The translations under genes were made by a program, and so were the position numbers. 64,000 bases of DNA from Bacillus sp. FJAT-28004 (GTDB lineage: Bacteria > Bacillota > Bacilli > Paenibacillales > Paenibacillaceae), in contig NZ_LGHP01000002.1 in assembly GCF_001280845.1 (NCBI RefSeq), positions 257,970 through 321,969 on the forward strand, written 5' to 3'. The notes under the pieces are model-generated. The model ran no database searches. It worked only from the letters and a program-made list of their open reading frames with translations, and was not told where the DNA came from. Of the stretch, positions 1-8,571 are shown one piece after another (within the stretch, counting starts at the first letter, position 1; each line of letters opens with the position of its first letter).

Positions 1-822
1 TGGAGCATGGAAACAGGTAAACAGCTTTGGGATATTGAGCTAACTCAAACTTCAGATTTGGTACGTGATGTCGGAAATCAAGACGTGCTGCTTGTACAGG
101 CGGGTGAGGACATGAGCCCTGAAATTTTGAATGATCTGCAAGCATACGATCCGTTGACTGCTAAGCTGCTCTGGAAGAAGCCGGAGCGTAAAGCTGCCTC
201 AGATCAAGAAGTGACGGATAGTGTTCGTTATGCGGAGCATACGAAAGCTTTTTGGACGAAGACGGTGGATGAACTGGTGTTAATAGATGCTAAGACAGGT
301 AATGATCGGCTTCGCCTGCCGCTTGTCGGTTATAGCCGTTATGATATTATTGACGGAAATTATGTGTTTTTACAACAGTCATCGGATAACAACATGTATA
401 GTGAAAATGTGAAAAGCTCCCTGGTCGACGTTAAGTCAGGCAAGCAGTTATTTACACTAGAAGGAAGGGCTGAATTCGGGAAAATAGAAGGAAACCTACT
501 CTATTATCGTTTGAATGGTAAAGCAATGTCATTTGATTTGATAAAGGAAGAGCAGCGATGGACATCATCGAGTGTTCCTGGCAAGGAGACGGATGGCGCT
601 TCAGTTGTTCAGTATGGCAACAAGCTGATCGGCGTCTCTCCGGGTCTCGGTCATATGTATGTGTTAGACGAATTGTCTGGAGAAGCGTTGAATAGAATCT
701 CAGATGTTCGAGTCGGTTATTACGATTTTACGCCAAATCAACTGCTGAGTGGTTATTTATCGGTTATTGATGGGCAACTTTATGTAGGTTCTTCGAATGG
801 TTATTTTAGCAAGGTTAAATAG
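1..822 (+). CDS. PQQ-like beta-propeller protein, 5' end cut by window edge
   Basis: The reading frame is open from base 1, so the N-terminus lies outside the window and the ATG at 7 is probably not the true start. About 271 residues are visible. They contain repeated blades with the pattern Asp-x-x-Thr/Ser-Gly-Lys followed by a Trp or Leu strand (for example METGKQLW, DVKSGKQLF, DELSGEAL), typical of PQQ-like or WD40-like beta-propellers. Such domains bind ligands or serve as scaffolds; a catalytic role cannot be claimed. Any signal peptide would be upstream. A Nudix gene follows closely on the same strand. Confidence 0.7.
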   Translation, partial: WSMETGKQLWDIELTQTSDLVRDVGNQDVLLVQAGEDMSPEILNDLQAYDPLTAKLLWKKPERKAASDQEVTDSVRYAEHTKAFWTKTVDELVLIDAKTGNDRLRLPLVGYSRYDIIDGNYVFLQQSSDNNMYSENVKSSLVDVKSGKQLFTLEGRAEFGKIEGNLLYYRLNGKAMSFDLIKEEQRWTSSSVPGKETDGASVVQYGNKLIGVSPGLGHMYVLDELSGEALNRISDVRVGYYDFTPNQLLSGYLSVIDGQLYVGSSNGYFSKVK

Positions 823-896
823 GAGGACGTGTGCATGTCAATCGAAGCAATGCGGATATCGTGGCGGGTAAATCAGGAAAGAAGAGGGATAGGACG

Positions 897-1514
897 ATGG
901 AATTGAAGTGGCTAGAGTGGGCGAAACAGATGCAGGCTATTGCTCAAACGGGACTTACCTATACGAAGGATGTTTATGATATTGAACGTTATGAACAATT
1001 GCGGCAGATGAGTATTGAAATCATGATGAACTATACTTCTGTCAGCCAGGAGAAAGTTGCTCTAACTTTCGCAAGTGATTCTGGTTATGCGACGCCAAAG
1101 GTTGATATTCGTGGTGTGGTCTTTAAGGAAAATAAAATACTACTTGTTCGGGAGAAGTTAGATGGAGCTTGGGCATTGCCGGGAGGTTGGGCGGATATAG
1201 GTTATTCGCCTTCCGAAATTGCAGTGAAAGAGATCAAAGAGGAATCCGGTTTTGATGTCGTGCCGGTTCGTCTGCTTGCTGTATTAGACAAAAAATTTCA
1301 TGATCATCCTCCTGAACCTTACCATATTTATAAGTTTTTCATTCAATGTAAAATCGTAGGTGGAGAGGCCACTGGCGGCGTAGAAACAAGTGAGGTTGAT
1401 TTTTTTGAGCATGACCAGTTGCCTGAACTGTCTGCGGAGAGAAACACCAAAAAACAGATTCAAACGATGTATGAGTATCTTGAAAATCCAAATAAAGAGA
1501 TTATTCTTGATTGA
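897..1514 (+). CDS. Nudix hydrolase with N-terminal Nudix_N domain
   Basis: A 205-residue protein. The N-terminal ~60 residues (MELKWLEWAKQMQAIAQTGL...) match the helical Nudix_N domain that precedes ADP-ribose/nucleoside-diphosphate-type Nudix domains. The Nudix box lies near residues 97-120 (GGWADIGYSPSE followed by KEIKEESG). The first conserved Glu of the G-x5-E-x7-RE-U-xEE-x-G-U signature is Tyr here and the Arg is Lys; the metal-binding EE pair is kept. The family hydrolyses nucleoside diphosphates linked to another moiety; the substrate is not predictable. ATG 897 was chosen because the family begins at this sequence. An in-frame GTG at 831 would add 22 non-conserved residues. Confidence 0.8.
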   Translation: MELKWLEWAKQMQAIAQTGLTYTKDVYDIERYEQLRQMSIEIMMNYTSVSQEKVALTFASDSGYATPKVDIRGVVFKENKILLVREKLDGAWALPGGWADIGYSPSEIAVKEIKEESGFDVVPVRLLAVLDKKFHDHPPEPYHIYKFFIQCKIVGGEATGGVETSEVDFFEHDQLPELSAERNTKKQIQTMYEYLENPNKEIILD

Positions 1515-1620
1515 TTAGTTGCGATAACAAAGGGATTGAGCTTTTTTATATCACATATGTTGAAGCGGCTTTATTTTCAATTGTCGAAATACCGTACATG
1601 CACTTCTAGGCGGCTACCCA

Positions 1621-1628
1621 CATATAAT
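1621..1628 (+). promoter_or_regulatory. Candidate sigma-E/sigma-K-type -10 element upstream of sigK
   Basis: CATATAAT lies about 50 bp before the sigK start and resembles the CATA-N-N-N-T -10 consensus of mother-cell sigma factors that transcribe sigK in Bacillus. The matching -35 element is not clear, so this is a weak call from position and -10 similarity only. Confidence 0.3.
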
Positions 1629-1679
1629 GGAGAACAGACTTCAGTGTTCATCTGTAATACATCGTGGGGGTGATTGAGC

Positions 1680-2381
1680 ATGCCAGGATTGTTTTCGGCA
1701 ATTGCACTATTTATTAAACAGCTTTCGCTACTTGTCTCTTATGTTAAAAATAATGCTTTTCCCCAGCCTCTTCAAGAGGAGGAGGAAACTAAACATCTGC
1801 AACTGATGGCGGAAGGTAATCAACGTTCACGGAATCTTTTGATCGAACATAACCTTCGACTTGTCGCTCACATAGTGAAGAAGTTTGATAACACAGGCGA
1901 GGATTTAGAGGATCTGATTAGCATTGGGACAATCGGCTTGATCAAGGCGATTGAGAGCTTTCAAACCGGAAAAGGGACGAAGCTCGCTACTTTTGCAGCT
2001 CGTTGTATTGAGAACGAAATACTTATGCACCTTCGGTCTTTGAAGAAGACGCGCAAGGACGTATCTTTGCACGATCCGATCGGCACGGATAAGGAAGGAA
2101 ATGAAATTACGCTTATAGATATCCTCGGCACGGAGGCCGATGATATTGTTGATAAGGTGCAGCTGAAGATTGAGAAAAGCAAAATATATAAAAACCTCGA
2201 TATATTGGATGACCGGGAGAAGGAAGTTGTCATCGGCCGTTTCGGGCTAGAGCATGGCGGAGATGAGCGGACGCAGCGGGAGATTGCGAAGGAGCTTGGG
2301 ATTAGTCGGAGTTATGTGTCGCGGATTGAGAAAAGGGCACTCATGAAGCTTTACCATGAGTTTTATAAGGCGAAGAGATGA
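1680..2381 (+). CDS. sigK: RNA polymerase sporulation-specific sigma factor SigK (intact)
   Basis: A 233-residue sigma-70 family protein directing late mother-cell transcription during sporulation. A hydrophobic pro-sequence of about 20 residues (MPGLFSAIALFIKQLSLLVS) precedes the mature start around YVKNNAFPQPL, as in pro-sigma-K processed by SpoIVFB. Region 2 is near residues 50-95 (IEHNLRLVAHIVKKF) and region 4.2 near the C-terminus (TQREIAKELGISRSYVSRIE). The gene is uninterrupted, so no skin-like element lies inside it. ATG 1680 follows GGGGGTGATTG at good spacing; the in-frame TTG at 1674 is less likely. Its 3' end, coding MKLYHEFYKAKR and stop, recurs at 29691, 41320 and (deleted) 61195. 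Confidence 0.95.
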   Translation: MPGLFSAIALFIKQLSLLVSYVKNNAFPQPLQEEEETKHLQLMAEGNQRSRNLLIEHNLRLVAHIVKKFDNTGEDLEDLISIGTIGLIKAIESFQTGKGTKLATFAARCIENEILMHLRSLKKTRKDVSLHDPIGTDKEGNEITLIDILGTEADDIVDKVQLKIEKSKIYKNLDILDDREKEVVIGRFGLEHGGDERTQREIAKELGISRSYVSRIEKRALMKLYHEFYKAKR

Positions 2382-2528
2382 CGGGTAATTATTAATATTG
2401 TCTTTAGAAATTCTATCGTAGATTCACTGGCCACGTCTTTGTAACGTGGCTTTTTTTATTCCTGTGATTTTGAGAAATCTGTTGGTAAAAAGATATAGTA
2501 AATCTCAACTAAGGTTGGATTTGTTTAA
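2341..2528 (+). repeat. sigK 3'-end repeat, copy 1 (in the intact gene)
   Basis: This is the reference copy: the last 13 sense codons of sigK, stop, terminator, and about 70 bp of downstream flank. Copy 3 at 41320-41529 matches it through the flank up to GGTTGGATTTGTTTA, after which the two diverge. Copies 2 and 4 match shorter parts. Confidence 0.8.
2430..2457 (+). terminator. sigK intrinsic terminator
   Basis: GCCACGT and ACGTGGC form a 7-bp stem with a short loop, followed by seven T. The same hairpin recurs after each sigK remnant in this window. Confidence 0.85.
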
Positions 2529-2594
2529 TAGGTTATATTCTTTATAAATTGCATTAAGAATTTACGCTTTAGATGAAATAAGAAACATAAAAGG

Positions 2595-2634
2595 GAGCCC
2601 TTTCAAGTAGATTCATTACTTGATAGGGCTCTTT
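2595..2634 (+). terminator. Orphan intrinsic terminator
   Basis: GAGCCC-T-TTCAAGTA pairs with TACTTGA-T-AGGGCTC around a 7-nt loop, followed by a short T run. No gene precedes it in the preceding 200 bp. Confidence 0.65.
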
Positions 2635-2781
2635 GGTTTCAGCCTGTGGAAGTTTGGTTGATGATTTGCCCATTATTTGACGGAAGTTTCTCGGTGAAAA
2701 TCCGATAAACTGTTTTACGAGCCTGCTCAAGCTGAACGTCATTTCGGAGGTAAAGCTGAAGGATACCTACTCCACGAAGAA

Positions 2782-2814
2782 GGTCAACCAGCCCCCGCTG
2801 GTTGGCCTTTTTTT
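2782..2814 (+). terminator. Orphan intrinsic terminator
   Basis: GGTCAACCAGC and GCTGGTTGGCC form an 11-bp stem (one G-T pair) with a CCC loop, followed by seven T. Confidence 0.8.
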
Positions 2815-2828
2815 GTCCACCGCAGTAA

Positions 2829-2886
2829 AAAACGACAACAGAGCCAAAGTTTTTCCATACCGCAGTCTATATTTGAATTCTATACT
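2829..2886 (+). promoter_or_regulatory. Candidate regulated promoter of the lplD-like operon
   Basis: TATACT at 2881-2886 is a good -10, while the -35 position is poor. An AAAACGAC box starts exactly 52 bp upstream at 2829, with a second A-rich half-site (AAAGTTT) 17 bp later. The same box-to-minus-10 spacing occurs at four other promoters of this module (7484, 9483, 11288, 14561), so activation by the YesN-like regulator at 11449 is inferred. Confidence 0.5.
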
Positions 2887-2918
2887 GAGGTGGAATCGTT
2901 AACAGAAGGAGGAACAAC

Positions 2919-4304
2919 ATGCGATATGCAAACGGCAAGGTGAATGAAATACAAATCGCGTATATCGGCGGAGGGTCGATGTATTGGGCGAAAAACCTAA
3001 TTGCGGACCTGGCGCTGGAGGAGCAGTTGTCGGGGACGATCCGATTATATGATTTAGATTATGGCAAAGCGAAAAATAATGAAAAGCTGGGAAACTCGGT
3101 GTCTGCTTATGAGGACGCCAAGTCTCATTGGAAATATAAAGCATACGAGACACTGCAGGAAGCATTGACCGGAGCTGATTTTGTTTTCATTTCGATTCTT
3201 CCCGGCACCTTTGCGGAGATGGCAATCGATGTGCATGAGCCGGAGAAGGCTGGTATTTATCAGCCCGTAGGCGATACGACTGGGCCGGGAGGACTGATTC
3301 GGGCGCTCAGAACGATACCCATGTACGTGGAGTTCGCCGAAGCGATTGAACGCTGCGCGCCGGATGCTTGGGTTTTCAATTATACGAATCCGATGACGCT
3401 GTGCACGCGGACGCTTTATGAGGTGTTCCCCAAAATCAAAGCATTCGGCTGCTGCCATGAAATATTCGGGACGCAAGGCCTGCTGATCCGGATGCTGAAG
3501 GATTTAGAAGGCATCGAGAATGTTCAGCGGGACGATATTCAAGTCAATGTGCTGGGCATTAATCACTTTACATGGATTGATCAAGCGACTTACCGAAACA
3601 TCGATCTTTTTCCGCTCTACAGAAGGTTCGTTGATAAATATTACGAAGCGGGCTTCGAAACGAGCAAAAACGGCTGGCGAACGAATACGTATACGGCGGC
3701 CAACCGGGTGAAGTTCGATTTGTTCCGAAGATTCGGGCTTATCGCAGCTGCCGGTGACCGTCATCTCGCCGAATTTATGCCGCCATGGTACGTGAAGGAC
3801 AAAGAGACCATTGACTCGTGGATGTTCGGTCTCACGACCGTGCCTAGTCGTGTGGAGAAAAACGAGGCTGCTGCTGCCTACTACGCGAGGCTGATCAGCG
3901 GGGAGGAGAAGCTGCCGCTTAGGGCTTCCGGCGAGGAAGAGATTCGCCAGTTGAAGGGGCTGCTCGGCCTACAGCCGTTCGTCACCAATGTCAATTTGCC
4001 AAATGTCGGACAAATGAAAGGCATTCCGCTCGGGGCAGTAGTGGAGACGAATGCCGCTTTTTCCGGAAACAGGCTGAGCCCTGTGCATGCCGGCGAGCTG
4101 CCTGTGGATGTGAACGGGCTTGTGCTGCGGCATGTGATGAATCAGGAGACCATTTTGCAAGCGGCGCTAAAGCGGGACAAGAACCTCGCATTCCATGCCT
4201 TTGTAGCCGATCCGCTCGTGACGATCGGCGTGAACGAAGCGGAGGAGCTGTTCGAAAAAATGATGAAACAAACCAAATCTTATTTGCCGGGGTGGAATCT
4301 ATGA
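2919..4304 (+). CDS. lplD: GH4 alpha-galacturonidase, LplD-like
   Basis: A 461-residue cytoplasmic NAD- and Mn-dependent glycosidase of family GH4, which cleaves glycosides by a redox-elimination route. The dinucleotide-binding turn IGGGS is at residues 16-20, NPM at 157-159, the metal-binding CCHE motif at 178-181 and NHFTW at 215-219. The whole sequence closely resembles Bacillus subtilis LplD as I know it (GIYQPVGDTTGPGG, GDRHLAEFMP, a similar C-terminus), a family shown to hydrolyse alpha-galacturonides. Placement with lplB/lplC/lplA-type transporter genes downstream supports this. AGAAGGAGG precedes the ATG. It overlaps the next gene by ATGA. Confidence 0.85.
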   Translation: MRYANGKVNEIQIAYIGGGSMYWAKNLIADLALEEQLSGTIRLYDLDYGKAKNNEKLGNSVSAYEDAKSHWKYKAYETLQEALTGADFVFISILPGTFAEMAIDVHEPEKAGIYQPVGDTTGPGGLIRALRTIPMYVEFAEAIERCAPDAWVFNYTNPMTLCTRTLYEVFPKIKAFGCCHEIFGTQGLLIRMLKDLEGIENVQRDDIQVNVLGINHFTWIDQATYRNIDLFPLYRRFVDKYYEAGFETSKNGWRTNTYTAANRVKFDLFRRFGLIAAAGDRHLAEFMPPWYVKDKETIDSWMFGLTTVPSRVEKNEAAAAYYARLISGEEKLPLRASGEEEIRQLKGLLGLQPFVTNVNLPNVGQMKGIPLGAVVETNAAFSGNRLSPVHAGELPVDVNGLVLRHVMNQETILQAALKRDKNLAFHAFVADPLVTIGVNEAEELFEKMMKQTKSYLPGWNL

Positions 4305-5302
4305 CAACCTATTACGCTTCCAATAATCGCTACGAAACTATGAAGTACAATCGCTGCGGCAATAGCGGACTCAAGCTGCCTGCTATCTCGCTCGGTTTAT
4401 GGCATAATTTCGGCGGGATCGATTCGCTGGAGAACGGCAGGCAGATTTTGCATCGGGCTTTCGATCTCGGCATTACACACTTCGATCTTGCCAACAATTA
4501 CGGTCCGCCTCCAGGCTCGGCGGAGGAAACGTTTGGCCAAATCTGGAAGCGTGACTTTTCCGGTTACCGCGATGAGATGATCGTTGCGACTAAAGCCGGC
4601 TATACGATGTGGCCAGGCCCATATGGCGAGCGAGGTTCGAGAAAGAGCATGCTTGCGAGTCTGGATCAGAGCTTGAAGCGGATGAATATGGAATATGTCG
4701 ATATTTTCTACTCGCATCGATTTGACGCGGAGACACCGCTTGAAGAGACGATGGCCGCTCTTGATCAGGCGGTCCGGCAAGGCAAAGCGCTTTATGTAGG
4801 CATATCCAATTATGGACCGGAGCAGACCAAGCAGGCAGCAAATATTCTTCGAGGTCTGGGTACGCCATGTCTCATCCATCAATCGCACTATTCGATGTAC
4901 GAGAGAAGATTGGAGCAAGGCCTGCAAGAAACGCTGAAGCAAGAGGGTGTTGGGACGGTAGCTTATAGTCCGCTTGCGAGAGGGCTGCTGACCGACCGTT
5001 ATTTGAAGGAAATTCCTGCCGATTCACGAGCGGCGGGAGCGAGCACCTTCTTGAAGCGCGAGGACATAACGGAGGATAAGCTTGCGAAATCGCGCGAGCT
5101 GAATCGGATGGCCGAAGAGCGGGGGCAATCGCTCGCACAGATGGCTATCGCTTGGGTGCTGCGTCAGGGACGGGTGGCATCGGCATTGATCGGAGTCAGC
5201 AAGGCTGAGCAAATTGACGATATTGTCGGCTACTTGAGCAAGCCTGACTTCAGCGACGAAGAGCTGAATCAAATCGAGCGAATTCTTGGAGGTGCGCAAT
5301 GA
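4301..5302 (+). CDS. Aldo/keto reductase, YghZ/MgrA-like
   Basis: A 333-residue NADPH-dependent aldo/keto reductase. The catalytic tetrad is visible: D62 and Y67 (FDLANNYG), K98 (ATKAGY) and H139 (SHRFD). The N-terminus with RCGNSGLKLPAISLGLWHNF is characteristic of the YghZ/AKR14 group, which reduces L-glyceraldehyde-3-phosphate and related aldehydes. Its role beside a uronide-cleaving GH4 enzyme could be reduction of a released aldehyde or keto sugar, but this is inference. ATG 4301 overlaps the lplD stop as ATGA, so translation is probably coupled; an in-frame GTG at 4292 is less likely. Confidence 0.88.
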   Translation: MTTYYASNNRYETMKYNRCGNSGLKLPAISLGLWHNFGGIDSLENGRQILHRAFDLGITHFDLANNYGPPPGSAEETFGQIWKRDFSGYRDEMIVATKAGYTMWPGPYGERGSRKSMLASLDQSLKRMNMEYVDIFYSHRFDAETPLEETMAALDQAVRQGKALYVGISNYGPEQTKQAANILRGLGTPCLIHQSHYSMYERRLEQGLQETLKQEGVGTVAYSPLARGLLTDRYLKEIPADSRAAGASTFLKREDITEDKLAKSRELNRMAEERGQSLAQMAIAWVLRQGRVASALIGVSKAEQIDDIVGYLSKPDFSDEELNQIERILGGAQ

Positions 5303-5664
5303 TTCGGACCACGTTAAGCGAGCTGGCGGAGAGACCGAAGTCCGGCGAGCACTTTCTAGGGGACCTGCTGCCAGGCGCCTATCTCACATCCGGCGGTCTC
5401 TCGTTCGCGAAGTGCGGCGATCGCAGCCATACGAATGACGGTCCCGACGGCAGAGATTATCACGTTCATCGTGACCGGGAAGCGTTTATTATTTTGCAAG
5501 GGACCGGGACGATGGAAATTAATGGCGCGCATTATCCCGTTGGAGCCGGGGATATTGTGATCGTCGAGCCAGGGGAGGATCATCATCTTTGCTCAAGCGA
5601 GGATGACCCGATTGTAACCATATGGTGCCATGCTGGAGAGAATCGCCATCACAATCAATCCTAG
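5299..5664 (+). CDS. Small cupin-domain protein (type shared with module B)
   Basis: A 121-residue single-domain cupin. Motif 1 supplies H55, H57 and E61 (DYHVHRDREAF) and motif 2 supplies His near 95 (GEDHH), a normal metal-binding set. A TNDGP signature precedes motif 1. A close paralogue is encoded at 36914 in module B, also beside GH36-type and Gfo/Idh genes, so the protein probably handles a sugar or sugar acid in this pathway. The reaction is unknown; an isomerase, epimerase or sensor role is possible. It overlaps the aldo/keto reductase gene by ATGA. Confidence 0.8.
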   Translation: MIRTTLSELAERPKSGEHFLGDLLPGAYLTSGGLSFAKCGDRSHTNDGPDGRDYHVHRDREAFIILQGTGTMEINGAHYPVGAGDIVIVEPGEDHHLCSSEDDPIVTIWCHAGENRHHNQS

Positions 5665-5676
5665 GAGGAATGCAGC

Positions 5677-7482
5677 ATGATTACCGTGTCGACGAAGAAG
5701 CATCAATTTCTACTTGTGAGAGAGGGAGAGGAAGAGACGGATTCCGGCTTTCAAATCTCCTTAACTGCTGAAAATAAAAGTGACGGCATCGACATGATTA
5801 GGCTAAGCCTTAAAGCGGAGCAAAAGCTTAAGCCGCCAGTACTGACGCTGCGCTGGGGGCATCCTGCTGATGATATTCAGGCGAGCTGGCATCCGGCTCA
5901 AGACCGGAATAAGAGTTTCAAGGCGGATTGGATGCGTAATCTGCGCGCCAATGCCGCGACATCTGCGCCTGTTTACTCGCTCTTTAATATGAACGGAAAA
6001 AACAGGCTGACGTTTGCTTTCTCGGACGCCTTGCATACGAGCCATTATGCGGGTGGCATTCGCGAGGAATCTGCTGTATTTGAATGCAGCGTGCAGCTGT
6101 TCAAAGAATCTGCGGCGCCGCTTGAATTGTATGAAGCAACGCTGCTTGTAGACACCAGGGATATTCCTTATTACGAGAGTTTACGGGACGTACAGCGTTG
6201 GTGGAGCGAGATGCCGGCCTTTGCGCCAGCTATCGTACCGGAAGCGGCCAAGCGTCCGATGTATTCGACTTGGTACAGCATGCATCAGAATGTAACAGCA
6301 GAGAGCGTCGAAGCGGAATGTAAAGTTGCGCGGACGCTCGGAATGGATGCCGTGATCGTTGACGATGGCTGGCAGACTGAGGACAATCACCGAGGTTACG
6401 CGTACACAGGCGATTGGGAGCCCTGCGTGAGCAAGTTCCCGGATATGGCCGACCATGTGCGTGCGGTTCACGAACTTGGCATGAAATTTGTGCTTTGGTA
6501 CGCCGTTCCTTACGTCGGCAAGCATAGCAAGGCATGGGACCGCTTTAAGGATAAGCTTGTCCGCTATAACGAGAACAGCAATGCCGGAGTGCTTGATCCG
6601 AGGTATCCTGAAGTGAGGGAGTATATGATTAACACCTATGAAAATGCAGTGAAGGACTGGGGACTAGACGGCTTCAAGCTCGACTTCATCGATGCCTTCT
6701 ATTCTCCGGAGATTCAGCAGCCATCGACAGTGGAGGGCCGCGATTATGAGTCGATTCCAGCTGCTGTGGACCGTTTATTGACCGATTCCTTAAGTCGGCT
6801 AAGAGCGATAAACCCTGACATCATGGTTGAGTTCCGCCAGCCATATGTCGGTCCGGCCATGCGCAAATACGGCAATATGTTCCGGGCTTCCGATTGCCCG
6901 TACGACGGTATTCAGAACAGGGTTCGCACGATTGACATTAGGCTGCTTTGCGGCGATACCGCAGCGCATGCGGATATGATCATGTGGCATCCCGAGGAAC
7001 CTGTGGAGAGCGCGGCGCTGCAGTTAATCAACCTGCTGTTCTCTGTGCCTCAAATTTCAATGTCACTGCAAGCGCTTCCAGATGAGCATCGCAAAATGCT
7101 GCGTTACTGGCTCGAATTTTGCACGGAGCATCAAGACGTTCTGCAAGGCGGGGAGCTGGTCCCGTTAAGTCCAGAACTTCTGTATCCGGTCGTGCAAGCG
7201 ACAAGCGGAGCCAAAACGATTATCGCGACCTATCATGATGCGATTGTTCCGCTTGCCCCGCTGCAGGAAAGTGGAATGTCTCAGGAATGGATTATCGTGA
7301 ATGGCAGGCTGAAGGATGGAGTCTACGCGGAGATGAAGAACAAATTCGGCAAAGCGGATGTTATCATTAAAAATTGCTGCGGCACCGTCGTAAGCGAGTA
7401 TTTGCTGCATCTCGACCCGGGACTGCATCAACTGCCAATCCCACCGTCCGGCACCGCCACGATTCGAATCGCCCAGTCGTAA
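5677..7482 (+). CDS. GH36-type (clan D) alpha-galactosidase-like glycosidase
   Basis: A 601-residue cytoplasmic protein: beta-rich N-terminal domain to about residue 180, then a TIM barrel. VDDGWQ (228-233) and GFKLDFID carry the expected substrate-binding DD and nucleophile Asp336; FRASDCP supplies the probable acid/base Asp406. The family releases alpha-D-galactose or related alpha-linked sugars with retention. It is distinct from the longer GH36 at 18580 and from the module B enzyme at 39466. No signal peptide, so it acts on imported oligomers. AGGAGG precedes the ATG. It is the last gene of the 2919 operon. Confidence 0.82.
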   Translation: MITVSTKKHQFLLVREGEEETDSGFQISLTAENKSDGIDMIRLSLKAEQKLKPPVLTLRWGHPADDIQASWHPAQDRNKSFKADWMRNLRANAATSAPVYSLFNMNGKNRLTFAFSDALHTSHYAGGIREESAVFECSVQLFKESAAPLELYEATLLVDTRDIPYYESLRDVQRWWSEMPAFAPAIVPEAAKRPMYSTWYSMHQNVTAESVEAECKVARTLGMDAVIVDDGWQTEDNHRGYAYTGDWEPCVSKFPDMADHVRAVHELGMKFVLWYAVPYVGKHSKAWDRFKDKLVRYNENSNAGVLDPRYPEVREYMINTYENAVKDWGLDGFKLDFIDAFYSPEIQQPSTVEGRDYESIPAAVDRLLTDSLSRLRAINPDIMVEFRQPYVGPAMRKYGNMFRASDCPYDGIQNRVRTIDIRLLCGDTAAHADMIMWHPEEPVESAALQLINLLFSVPQISMSLQALPDEHRKMLRYWLEFCTEHQDVLQGGELVPLSPELLYPVVQATSGAKTIIATYHDAIVPLAPLQESGMSQEWIIVNGRLKDGVYAEMKNKFGKADVIIKNCCGTVVSEYLLHLDPGLHQLPIPPSGTATIRIAQS

Positions 7483-7483
7483 A

Positions 7484-7541
7484 AAAACACAGCCTGCCTC
7501 TAAATTACGCCATGGCTGCCTGCATATTTCACAGCTATGAT
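7484..7541 (+). promoter_or_regulatory. Candidate regulated promoter of the permease operon
   Basis: AAAACAC at 7484-7490, a second half-site AAATTAC at 7502-7508, and a -10 TATGAT at 7536-7541 (52 bp from the first box), with no good -35. This fits activator-dependent transcription, probably by the AraC-type response regulator of the module. Confidence 0.5.
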
Positions 7542-7584
7542 GGTAGGGACAAAACAATAATCGAACGAGGAAGGGGAGGAAAGT

Positions 7585-8541
7585 ATGGCGAGCAAGCTCG
7601 AGAGTTCCAACAGCATCACGTATCAATTCGCGACGCCTGATCAGAAGTTTAAGTTCATGCGCAAGCATTGGCCGCTGTACGTGCTGTCGATACCCGGCAT
7701 CATTTTTTTTCTAATATTTCGGTACATCCCAATGTTTGGATCTATCATCGCATTTCAGGATTACAACATTTTCAAAGGCATACAAGGAAGTCCCTGGGTA
7801 GGTCTTGCCCATTTTAAACGAATGTTTGAATATGCGGAATTCCTTCCGATATTAAAAAATACGATTCTCATCGGCGTCTATGATCTTTGCTTCGCATTTC
7901 CGGTGCCGATCATTCTGGCGCTGCTGCTGAACGAGCTGCGCGTCATGGCCTACAAACGGATTGTCCAGACGGCGGTCTATATGCCGCATTTCCTATCATG
8001 GGTCATCGTCGGAGGAATTGTCGTCGGCGTGCTGTCTCCGTCCACCGGTATCGTAAACCATATACTGGCGTTGTTTGGCATCGAACCGATTTATTTCCTC
8101 GGGGAGAACACTTTTATACGATCGATTCTAATTGGATCAGGAATATGGAAAGACAGCGGCTGGGGAACGATCATCTATCTTGCTGCGATCGCGGGTATCA
8201 ATCCTGACTTATATGAGGCGTCACAAATGGATGGTGCTAGCCGCATACGGCAGGTGACTTCGATTACGATTCCTTGCATTCTGCCAACGATCGTTATTTT
8301 GTTTCTGCTGCAAATCGGCAACTTCCTTGATTTTGGCTTTGAGCGCGTATTCGTATTTTTGAATCCGCTTAACAGCGAGAATGGGGAGATCATCGATACG
8401 TATGTGTACCGGGCGGGTCTCGTCGACAGACAGTACAGCTATACGACAGCGATTGGCTTGTTCAAGTCAGTGGTCGGCCTTGCACTTATTATGATCGGCA
8501 ATAAATTTAGCAAGAAGGTAACCGGTGACGGGTTGTACTAA
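7585..8541 (+). CDS. lplB: ABC sugar permease, LplB-like
   Basis: A 318-residue integral membrane protein with about six hydrophobic spans, of the LplB family (carbohydrate uptake CUT1). The N-terminal LSIPGIIFFLIFRYIPMFG and the cytoplasmic EAA loop (EASQMDGASRIRQV, around residue 213) that docks the ATPase are clear. It pairs with the LplC-like permease at 8572 and the lipoprotein at 9599. No ATPase is encoded anywhere in the window, so a shared MsmX-type ATPase from elsewhere is implied. GGAAGGGGAGG precedes the ATG. Confidence 0.9.
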   Translation: MASKLESSNSITYQFATPDQKFKFMRKHWPLYVLSIPGIIFFLIFRYIPMFGSIIAFQDYNIFKGIQGSPWVGLAHFKRMFEYAEFLPILKNTILIGVYDLCFAFPVPIILALLLNELRVMAYKRIVQTAVYMPHFLSWVIVGGIVVGVLSPSTGIVNHILALFGIEPIYFLGENTFIRSILIGSGIWKDSGWGTIIYLAAIAGINPDLYEASQMDGASRIRQVTSITIPCILPTIVILFLLQIGNFLDFGFERVFVFLNPLNSENGEIIDTYVYRAGLVDRQYSYTTAIGLFKSVVGLALIMIGNKFSKKVTGDGLY

Positions 8542-8571
8542 CGCTATTGGAGAAATGGGGTGGAAATCGTT

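Larger units (their letters stand above)
2382..2828. other. Non-coding gap between sigK and module A
   Basis: No convincing gene. The stretch holds the sigK terminator and repeat flank, then two further strong intrinsic terminators (2595-2634 and 2782-2814) with nothing intact before either. The stretch before the second one reads open for about 20 codons, as if the tail of a lost gene remained. This looks like decayed module-end debris. Confidence 0.5.

Noticed and set aside
1680..2381. sigK interrupted by a skin-type element
   Set aside because: The sigK frame is complete from pro-sequence to stop; the extra sigK pieces are separate 3' remnants downstream.
2641..2781. Possible tail of a degraded gene before the 2782 terminator
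   Set aside because: About 20 open codons (LLKLNVISEVKLKD) precede the hairpin, but no upstream coding or family match can be shown.
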